Both the position numbers and the translations under genes were made by a program. Below, in pieces: positions 41,548-47,377 of a stretch of DNA of 52,250 nt. The notes below the pieces were generated by a model. It saw nothing but the letters and a program-made list of their open reading frames with translations. It was not told the DNA's origin and ran no database searches. This DNA comes from Prevotella sp. Lineage in GTDB: Bacteria > Bacteroidota > Bacteroidia > Bacteroidales > Bacteroidaceae. Within the stretch, counting starts at the first letter, position 1. Each line of letters opens with the position of its first letter. The stretch lies in assembly GCA_017645905.1 (NCBI GenBank), contig JAGCNO010000010.1, positions 1-52,250 on the forward strand. Direction: 5' to 3'.

Positions 41548-41899
41548 GGAATTCTTTTAAAAAAGTCGCAAACTCCTTGGAGTAGCGAGTGCCCTTGGCA
41601 ACCATCTGCCAGTCCTTTGATACGCTCTTGCCGTCGGCGTCCTTCCACCTGCGACGGCGGACATGAAGGACAGTGCGGTACTCACGGACAGGGAAGTCGT
41701 TCATGCAGGACTCCCCGTAGAAACCGTTAGGGACCAGGTCTGTATGTCCCTCTGGGGTAATGTCCTTCTCGTCAAGGTAAAGGTGAAGACGCTGCTCTTG
41801 CGCATATTCGTCAGTACGGACTTTAACCAAGTCAAAGTACTCGGTCATCTCGCTGGGAAGGATAACCTTAGCCAGCATCATGTATGGATCTTCGTTCAT
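41489..41899 (-). CDS. ISAon1-like transposase, N-terminal part
   Basis: 136 residues from ATG 41899 (MNEDPYMMLAKVILPSEMTEYF). N-terminal DNA-binding region with TVLHVRRRRWKDADGKSV and YSKEFATFLKEFLGY. It overlaps the catalytic frame by 59 nt; the second frame is +1 relative to this one. At minus-strand CTTTTTTAAAAGAA a Lys-AAA to AAG slip could give +1 frameshifting just after the TAA that closes the +1 frame, yielding one fused transposase. Confidence 0.85.
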   Translation of the reverse strand: MNEDPYMMLAKVILPSEMTEYFDLVKVRTDEYAQEQRLHLYLDEKDITPEGHTDLVPNGFYGESCMNDFPVREYRTVLHVRRRRWKDADGKSVSKDWQMVAKGTRYSKEFATFLKEFLGYIPDYGQIAPETISRQG

Positions 41900-41917
41900 T
41901 GTCGTAATCTTTGCGTG

Positions 41918-41925
41918 CAAAGGTA
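41918..41925 (-). promoter_or_regulatory. -7 element of the transposase gene
   Basis: Minus strand TACCTTTG, 18 bp before ATG 41899; a TTG (complement 41948-41950) lies 22 bp upstream. Confidence 0.5.
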
Positions 41926-42018
41926 CTAACAAAAGACGAAAAATAAGCAATCAAACTAATTTTTCAACACAGGGTTTTGCAAGTGAGCCCTAAAAATCGC
42001 CAAATTTGAAGCAACCAA

Positions 42019-42132
42019 GAGTAAAAGTAAAACGGTTCATGTGCTTGCGCGTGGACTTTTACTCGTTAAAGGTTGCATGGTGTTTGGGAGATACCAAGAT
42101 AGCGTAGACGAAGTAAGTAGTCCACGTTTTTT
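42019..42132 (+). promoter_or_regulatory. Attenuator-like structured leader
   Basis: GAGTAAAAGT (42019-42028) pairs with ACTTTTACTC (42055-42064). Alternatively CGTGGACT (42050-42057) pairs with AGTCCACG (42119-42126), which is directly followed by TTTTTT. The two stems share bases 42055-42057 and exclude each other, the layout of a terminator/antiterminator switch. The long loop of the second stem (61 nt) argues for caution. No TAnnTTTG was found in 41990-42207. Confidence 0.45.
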
Positions 42133-42207
42133 CTGTGTTTTCGAAAGTTCAACCTTAACACAATAAATAATTCATTTAATTAACAACAAACAAAAACAAT
42201 CAAACGT

Positions 42208-42990
42208 ATGAAACAGAAAATTTTCATGCTGCTGGCAGCTGTGCTGGTGAGTAGCGTTAGTGTATTTGCGCAGAGTGGTAACATCGTGAAGCTAAAGGGC
42301 GACGTGAACGGCGACGGCAAGGTGGATGTGGCCGACATCAGCAACGTCATTGACATCATGGCTGGTGGCGAGCCTGGTTATTTCTATTTTGGTACTACGA
42401 AGCCTACAACTGAGAACTACAGATCTATGACCGGCGTGGTGGGTGACTATACGTCCATTGCCGAGGCTTACGGAACAACAGCCAACGTGACTGCCGGCAA
42501 GACACTCTATATGCTCTGCCCGGCAAGCTGGACTGACGGAAAAAACGTGACGATGGAGGACGAAAAGGGAAATTCCTACAATTTTATAGAGGATTTTGAT
42601 GCTGTAACCATCTCTGGCTATGCCATTTACAAAACACAGGTTTGGGGTGCTGCAGCAACAGTAACGCTTAAAACAACACAATATTGGTATGTAGGACCAT
42701 CAACACCAACTAGTGTAGACACATCTGATATTAAAACATCTGCTGCAGAAATAGGTTGGCACATATTTACTCCTGGAACGACATCATTACATGTAGGCGA
42801 ACTTTCAAATGATACTAAAGTTTATTGGGTTGTATTAGTACCAGCAAGTAGTGGACTTAAAAATGTAACGGATTACGGCGAAATATTAGGCGGATATACT
42901 AATTCAACTGTGACAATTAATGGAGTATCATATACTAAGATTGTACAAGATAATGCAACTAAGAAATTTGATTACATTATAACAATTTAA
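42208..42990 (+). CDS. Secreted protein with N-terminal dockerin-like repeat and two mosaic beta domains
   Basis: 260 residues, signal peptide (FMLLAAVLVSSVSVFAQ), then one Ca-binding motif (DVNGDGKVDVADISNVIDIM). Two tandem domains follow: YFYFGTTKPTTENYRSMTG .. ISGYAIYKTQ and YWYVGPSTPTSVDTSDI .. INGVSYTKI. They align in pattern (aromatic-G-x-x-x-P, then VLVPAS/MLCPAS), yet the first is GC-rich and the second AT-rich, changing at ~42650. A phage-tail-like or adhesion role is possible; not recognised. Its promoter was separated by the IS. Confidence 0.78.
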   Translation: MKQKIFMLLAAVLVSSVSVFAQSGNIVKLKGDVNGDGKVDVADISNVIDIMAGGEPGYFYFGTTKPTTENYRSMTGVVGDYTSIAEAYGTTANVTAGKTLYMLCPASWTDGKNVTMEDEKGNSYNFIEDFDAVTISGYAIYKTQVWGAAATVTLKTTQYWYVGPSTPTSVDTSDIKTSAAEIGWHIFTPGTTSLHVGELSNDTKVYWVVLVPASSGLKNVTDYGEILGGYTNSTVTINGVSYTKIVQDNATKKFDYIITI

Positions 42991-43147
42991 TTGTTTTAAT
43001 AAAATAAATACCCGTTGGCGGAATTAATTTAGTGCGTACTTAATCTTGCCTAAGGGTAATATATGTATTAAGTGCTGCAGTTATTGCATTATCGGGAAAT
43101 TTATAAAAAACTTTAATACATATTTAATTATTTAATTATATATTTTG

Positions 43148-43192
43148 GATGCTGCGGTAACAGACATTGGTTCCGTCATCGACATCATGTGA
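43148..43192 (+). pseudogene. Dockerin-like remnant
   Basis: In frame from 43148: DAAVTDIGSVIDIM, then TGA. This is the end of a Ca-binding repeat (..VDVADIGSVIDIM) without its gene. It is preceded by ~150 bp of AT-rich non-coding sequence (42991-43147) and marks where the composition returns to normal. Confidence 0.65.
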
Positions 43193-43259
43193 GGGAAGTA
43201 AACGACCCTCCCCATCCTCTCCCTGTTTAGGGCGGGACAACAACAAATTCACTCTAAAA

Positions 43260-43305
43260 GGTTCTCAAAAGTGCGCAAATGTAGGTTTGCAAACTTTTGA
43301 GAACC
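43260..43305 (+). terminator. Hairpin, likely terminator
   Basis: GGTTCTCAAAAGT (43260-43272) pairs with ACTTTTGAGAACC (43293-43305); inside, GCAAA pairs with TTTGC. It is followed by CTTTTTC. It ends the 415-bp gap from 42991, which holds the remnant above and no gene I can see. Confidence 0.7.
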
Positions 43306-43312
43306 CTTTTTC

Positions 43313-43343
43313 TTGCTGGGTTTATGTTTTTTGCTTACCTTTG
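43313..43343 (+). promoter_or_regulatory. Promoter of the HTH-nfeD-stomatin genes
   Basis: TTG (43313-43315), 20 bp, TACCTTTG (43336-43343). Confidence 0.75.
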
Positions 43344-43354
43344 CAACGTCAAAC

Positions 43355-43404
43355 AAATCGGAAATAGTAAATCGGAAATAGTAAATCGTCAAATTGTAAA
43401 TCAC
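43355..43404 (+). repeat. 7-nt repeat leader ending at the start codon
   Basis: AAATCGG, AAATAGT, AAATCGG, AAATAGT, AAATCGT, (one extra base) AAATTGT, AAATCAC, then T and ATG 43406. Confidence 0.85.
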
Positions 43405-43405
43405 T

Positions 43406-43915
43406 ATGGTATTGACCGACCGCGAGCTGTTCCTGCTCATCATCTGCACCGTGTTCTACATCACATTATTTATATTAGTGATGCTGTGGAACCGCCGCAA
43501 GCTGCAACTGCTGCAGAGCCGCTTAGACAACATCCATGCCATGCAGAAGATGGCCGTCATGGAGCACCGACCGCAGGACGACAGCGGCATCTACACCTCG
43601 GATGCTTACCGTCACACCAAGAAGTGCCTGGCCGAGGGGCGCATGCTGGCGGAGGACGACTGGCCACAACTGACTGACGTGGTGAACAGCGCCTACGACG
43701 GGTTTAGCGACAAGCTGAACAGCCTCTGCCGCATGAGCGAACAGGAGATGCGCGTCAGCCTGCTCATCAAGCTGAGGATGCAGCCGAAGGACATCGCCAT
43801 CCTGACCGCACACTCGAAGGAAAGCGTTGCCTCCACCCGCAGCCGACTCTACCAGAAGGTCTTCGGAAAGAAAGGGAGCACAAGAGACTGGGACGACTTC
43901 ATACTCTCGATATAG
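43406..43915 (+). CDS. Membrane-anchored protein with C-terminal helix-turn-helix
   Basis: 169 residues. A membrane helix at ~9-28 (LLIICTVFYITLFILVMLW), a short coiled region (NRRKLQLLQSRLDNIHAM), and a C-terminal LuxR/GerE-like HTH (EQEMRVSLLIKLRMQPKDIAIL and KESVASTRSRLYQKVFGKKG). The C-terminus resembles the DNA-binding end of Bacteroidetes TPR-type membrane regulators but lacks the sensing domain. Followed by NfeD and stomatin genes with repeat leaders, likely one operon. Function inferred: membrane-tethered regulator. Confidence 0.75.
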   Translation: MVLTDRELFLLIICTVFYITLFILVMLWNRRKLQLLQSRLDNIHAMQKMAVMEHRPQDDSGIYTSDAYRHTKKCLAEGRMLAEDDWPQLTDVVNSAYDGFSDKLNSLCRMSEQEMRVSLLIKLRMQPKDIAILTAHSKESVASTRSRLYQKVFGKKGSTRDWDDFILSI

Positions 43916-43925
43916 GCGCTGCGCT

Positions 43926-43987
43926 AAATGAGAAATGAGAAATGAGAATTAAATCGTAAATCGAAAATCTGTAAATCGAAAATCACT
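43926..43987 (+). repeat. 7-nt repeat leader before nfeD
   Basis: AAATGAG three times from 43926, then AAATCGT, AAATCGA, AAATCTG-type steps and AAATCAC, ending 1 nt before ATG 43988. The same type of leader occurs at 44446-44498 and 49597-49625. Confidence 0.85.
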
Positions 43988-44431
43988 ATGATTGAGTATC
44001 TTCTTAACAATTCCTGGCAGATATGGGCCGTAGTGGCCGTGCTCTGCCTCATCCTGGAGCTTTCGTCGGGTGATTTCTTCATCATCTGCTTCTCCATCGG
44101 AGCCGTCGCGGCGGTCATTGGTGCCGCCTCGGGACTGAGTATCTACTGGCAGGTGGGCCTGTTCGCGGCGTTCACCCTGCTGGCCCTCTTCACCGTCAGG
44201 CCGCTGGCCCTGCACTGGCTACACAAGAACGAACCTAACCGCGCCAGCAATGCCGACGCGCTGCTGGGACGCACGGGCCGCGTCACCGAAGCCATCCCCC
44301 TCGACGGCAACGGCTATGTGCAGATTGACGGCGACCTGTGGAAAGCCGTGAGCGATTCCAACATCCCTGTCGGCACCACCGTGCGCGTCGTAGGGCGCGA
44401 GAGTACTATCGTCACCGTGGAAAAATTATAA
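43988..44431 (+). CDS. NfeD-family membrane protein
   Basis: 147 residues. Three or four membrane helices (~5-80: IWAVVAVLCLILELSSGDFF, IICFSIGAVAAVIGAASG, VGLFAAFTLLALFTVRPLA) then a beta-barrel OB-like domain (GRTGRVTEAIPLDGNGYVQIDGDLWKAVSD). NfeD proteins work with the stomatin/SPFH gene that follows here, in membrane microdomain scaffolding and protein quality control. Leader is a 7-nt repeat. Confidence 0.9.
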   Translation: MIEYLLNNSWQIWAVVAVLCLILELSSGDFFIICFSIGAVAAVIGAASGLSIYWQVGLFAAFTLLALFTVRPLALHWLHKNEPNRASNADALLGRTGRVTEAIPLDGNGYVQIDGDLWKAVSDSNIPVGTTVRVVGRESTIVTVEKL

Positions 44432-44445
44432 AATTAGAAAATTAT

Positions 44446-44498
44446 ATAATTGAGAAATAAATCGTAAATAGTAAACCGTTAAATCGTAAATTATCATT
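44446..44498 (+). repeat. 7-nt repeat leader before the stomatin gene
   Basis: AAATAAATCGT, AAATAGT, AAACCGT, TAAATCGT, AAATTAT then CATT and ATG 44499; irregular 7-8 nt steps. Confidence 0.75.
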
Positions 44499-45452
44499 AT
44501 GGACATTATGACTTACATTCTGATTGCCATCATCGTGCTGGTGGTTATCTTCGCCAAGATGGCGCTGGTGATTATCCCTCAGTCGGAAACCAAGATTATC
44601 GAGCGCCTGGGCCGCTACTACGCCACGCTCAATCCGGGTATCAACATCATCATCCCCTTCATCGACCGTGCAAAGGACATCGTGGTGCTGAACCGCGGAC
44701 GCTACACCTACTCCAACTCCATCGACCTGCGCGAACAGGTCTATGACTTCCCGTCGCAGAACGTGATTACGAAGGACAACATCCAGATGGAAATCAACGC
44801 CCTGCTCTACTTCCAGATTGTCGACCCGTTCAAGGCCGTCTACGAAATCTCGAACCTGCCCAACGCCATCGAGAAGCTGACGCAGACCACGCTGCGTAAC
44901 ATCATCGGCGAACTGGAGCTGGACGAGACGCTGACCTCGCGCGACACCATCAACACGAAGCTGCGCGCCGTGCTCGACGATGCCACCGACAAGTGGGGTG
45001 TGAAGGTGAACCGTGTGGAGCTGCAGGACATCATCCCGCCCACAACGGTGCTCAACGCTATGGAGAAACAGATGCAGGCCGAGCGTAACAAGCGTGCCCA
45101 GATCCTGACCTCCGAGGGTGAGAAGGCCGCCGACATTCTGGCTTCCGAGGGTGAAAAGACTGCAATGGTGAACCGTGCCGAGGCTGCCAAGCAGCAGGCC
45201 ATCCTTCACGCCGAGGGTGAGGCTCAGGCTCGCATCCGCAAAGCCGAGGCCGAGGCAAAGGCCATCGAGCTGATTACCGAGGCCGTGGGCAAGTCGACCA
45301 ACCCCGCCAATTACCTCCTGGCACAGAAGTACATCCAGATGATGCAGGAGCTGGCTCAGGGCGACAAGACCAAGACCGTCTACCTGCCCTACGAGGCCAC
45401 CAACCTGCTCGGCAGCATCGGCGGCATCAAGGATCTTTTCAAAGAGCAATAG
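44499..45452 (+). CDS. SPFH/stomatin-like protein
   Basis: 317 residues. One N-terminal membrane helix (TYILIAIIVLVVIFAKMALVII), the SPFH/Band 7 domain (QSETKIIERLGRYYATLNPGINIIIPFIDRAKDIV .. QNVITKDNIQMEINALLYFQI .. LRNIIGELELDETLTSRDTIN), then a long coiled coil (EKQMQAERNKRAQILTSEGEKAADILASEGEKTAMVNRAEAAKQQ). Stomatin/QmcA type; forms large membrane rings with NfeD. Adjacent to nfeD, same direction. Confidence 0.93.
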   Translation: MDIMTYILIAIIVLVVIFAKMALVIIPQSETKIIERLGRYYATLNPGINIIIPFIDRAKDIVVLNRGRYTYSNSIDLREQVYDFPSQNVITKDNIQMEINALLYFQIVDPFKAVYEISNLPNAIEKLTQTTLRNIIGELELDETLTSRDTINTKLRAVLDDATDKWGVKVNRVELQDIIPPTTVLNAMEKQMQAERNKRAQILTSEGEKAADILASEGEKTAMVNRAEAAKQQAILHAEGEAQARIRKAEAEAKAIELITEAVGKSTNPANYLLAQKYIQMMQELAQGDKTKTVYLPYEATNLLGSIGGIKDLFKEQ

Positions 45453-45485
45453 GCAGATAAAACATTCGTCTTCCGAAAAACTTAA

Positions 45486-45575
45486 AACTACGACGACGTT
45501 TCTACAAACGCCGTCGTAGTTTTTATAAACGTCGTCGTAGTTTCTACAAACCACGACGACGTTTCAACAATACCT
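45486..45575. repeat. 21-bp phased tandem array B2 (four units)
   Basis: GTTT marks at 45498, 45519, 45540 and 45561 are 21 bp apart. Units 1 and 4 read CTACGACGACG and CCACGACGACG, units 2 and 3 the complement (CGTCGTAG), each followed by TTTCTACAAA-type spacer. The 335-bp gap between stomatin and T9SS plug genes holds this and the promoter; no gene seen. Confidence 0.9.
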
Positions 45576-45705
45576 CCGACCTTCCTCCCACACAGGACGT
45601 ATCTTTCCCACGTTTTCCACGTATCTTTATCCGCTTTACAACGCAGGTGTGTTTTCGGAATAAAGAATTATCGTCAAAAATGATACGGGTTTTCGGAAAA
45701 ATATG

Positions 45706-45713
45706 TACCTTTG
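45706..45713 (+). promoter_or_regulatory. -7 element of the T9SS plug gene
   Basis: TACCTTTG, 75 bp before ATG 45788; no good -33 element seen. Confidence 0.55.
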
Positions 45714-45787
45714 CACCGTGGTTCCAACTAAAGTGTAAATCAATAACACACAATCGGAGGTTGGAGGTCTGAACAAATACTGTTACT

Positions 45788-47053
45788 ATGAACAGACTAT
45801 TAGGTAAGCTCGCTTTAAAAGTGGTAGCCATACTTATCACTTATCACTTATCACTTATCACTGGCCTGGCCTGGCACCAGGTGCTGTCGCCAACGGTAAA
45901 GGGCCTGCAGGTGGTGAAGAACGACGACTTCGAGGACCTGCCGGTGCTCCAGTTAGGCAGCAGCGACGTGCTGACTATCGGCTTCGACGAGCTGTCGCAC
46001 AACTACCACCGCTACACATACCGGCTGGAGCTGTGCAACCCCGACTGGACACCCGCCGAGGGACTCTTCGAGAGCGACTGGCTGAGGGGCTTCAACGGAA
46101 TGCCCATCGAGGACTACGACAACTCCATCAACACCACCACGCTCTATACGCACTACCGCCTTCAGTTCCCCAACAGGAACTGCAGCCCTAAACTGAGCGG
46201 CAACTACCGCCTCTACATCACCGACGACGATGAGGGCGAGGACATCATCATCATCGAGCTGCGCGTGGTGGAGCCGCTGATGAACGTGGGCCTTTCCGTG
46301 ACGACGAATACCGACATAGAGTTTAACGGCCGCTACCAGCAGGTGGCGCTCACGGTGAACTACAACTCAGTGCGCGTCACCCGCCCCAGCGACCAGCTGC
46401 AGGTGTTTGTGCAGCAGAATGGGCGAGAGGATAACCAGAAGGAAAACCCGCGACCGGACTTCACAACAGCCGAGGGACTGCGGTGGGAGCACAACAGAGG
46501 CCTGATCTTCGCTGCCGGAAACGAGTACCACAAGTTTGAGGTGCTCGACCCCTCTCACCCCACCATGGGCCTCGACATCACCCGATGGGATGAGTCGTCA
46601 CGCACATGGCACGTATGGCCGCTGGCCGTAGAGGAGCGCCGCAGCTACGTCTACGACGAGGATGCCGACGGTGCCTCGCTGCAGCGTAACAGCGACAACT
46701 ACGAGATTGACCGCACATCGGAGTATGTCTACGTGCACTACCAGCTCTTGCCGCGCCGTGAGTACGCAGACGCCAGCGTCATCATCAGCGGACGCTGGAC
46801 TACGGAAGACCCCAGCCAGTATGTCATGGAGTACGACGTGGAGACGAAGACCTACAACGCCACGGTGCTGCAGAAGCTGGGCTACTACAACTACATGCTA
46901 CAGCTCGAGGACTACGACGGCACCACCCATCCCCTGCCCGAGGAGGGCTCGTTCTTCCAGACCGAGAACCGCTACCAGGCCTACGTCTATTATCGCGGCA
47001 CAGGAGAACGGTCGTGGCGGCTGCTCGGCTTCCAGGAGATAGTCTTCAAATAA
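45788..47053 (+). CDS. Type IX secretion system plug-type protein (DUF5103)
   Basis: 421 residues. The first ~30 residues are a signal peptide, partly encoded by four CTTATCA units. Then VKGLQVVKNDDFEDLPVLQLGSSDVLTIGFDELSHNYHRYTYRLELCNPDW, a beta-sandwich rich in tyrosine and aspartate, with a second beta domain (res ~180-420) ending RLLGFQEIVFK. This is the DUF5103 family, the plug that closes the T9SS translocon. It supports T9SS export of the secreted enzymes here. Next gene starts 10 bp later. Confidence 0.85.
   Translation: MNRLLGKLALKVVAILITYHLSLITGLAWHQVLSPTVKGLQVVKNDDFEDLPVLQLGSSDVLTIGFDELSHNYHRYTYRLELCNPDWTPAEGLFESDWLRGFNGMPIEDYDNSINTTTLYTHYRLQFPNRNCSPKLSGNYRLYITDDDEGEDIIIIELRVVEPLMNVGLSVTTNTDIEFNGRYQQVALTVNYNSVRVTRPSDQLQVFVQQNGREDNQKENPRPDFTTAEGLRWEHNRGLIFAAGNEYHKFEVLDPSHPTMGLDITRWDESSRTWHVWPLAVEERRSYVYDEDADGASLQRNSDNYEIDRTSEYVYVHYQLLPRREYADASVIISGRWTTEDPSQYVMEYDVETKTYNATVLQKLGYYNYMLQLEDYDGTTHPLPEEGSFFQTENRYQAYVYYRGTGERSWRLLGFQEIVFK
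45833..45862 (+). repeat. Four CTTATCA units inside the plug-protein signal peptide
   Basis: Exact 7-nt units at 45833, 45840, 45847 and 45854, then CT. The unit is not a multiple of three, so gain or loss of one unit shifts the reading frame. Confidence 0.9.
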
Positions 47054-47063
47054 TGACAACTGT

Positions 47064-47372
47064 ATGGCAAAAGAACAGTCACAGATAAAAGAACGGCAGC
47101 GGACAAACCTGAAGGAACCGCGAAGATATAAGGTGATTATCTATAACGACGACTTCACGACGATGGAGTTCGTCGTCTTGGTGCTGAAGCAGGTGTTCTT
47201 CAAGAGCGAGGAGGACGCCAATGCGCTGATGCTGAAGGTGCACCATTCGGACAAGGCCGTCGTGGGCATCTATACTTACGATATTGCCATGTCGAAAGCA
47301 CGCAAGGCTACTGCTATGGCACGTGAGCAGGGCTATCCGCTGCGCCTGACCGTAGAACCAGAGGAGGAATAG
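47064..47372 (+). CDS. clpS: ClpS adaptor protein
   Basis: 102 residues. After a loose N-terminus comes the ClpS fold: RRYKVIIYNDDFTTMEFVV (N-D-D binding-pocket motif), QVFFKSEEDANALMLKVHHSDKAVVGIYTYDIA (substrate pocket) and GYPLRLTVEPEEE. It binds proteins with a bulky N-terminal residue and brings them to ClpA. Starts 10 bp after the plug gene and ends 5 bp before clpA. Confidence 0.95.
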   Translation: MAKEQSQIKERQRTNLKEPRRYKVIIYNDDFTTMEFVVLVLKQVFFKSEEDANALMLKVHHSDKAVVGIYTYDIAMSKARKATAMAREQGYPLRLTVEPEEE

Positions 47373-47377
47373 GAAAT

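Larger units (their letters stand above)
40449..41997. mobile_element. ISL3/ISAon1-like insertion sequence with 8-bp target duplication
   Basis: The element is 40457-41989 (1533 bp). Its ends are 24-bp inverted repeats with 19 matches; they begin GGATCACCTGTAAATTCC at the left and GGCTCACTTGCAAAACCC (complement) at the right, and both finish CTGTGTT. CTAAAAAT flanks both sides (40449-40456 and 41990-41997). It carries two transposase frames on the minus strand; the larger frame's stop overlaps the left repeat. 8-bp duplication fits the ISL3 family. Confidence 0.92.
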
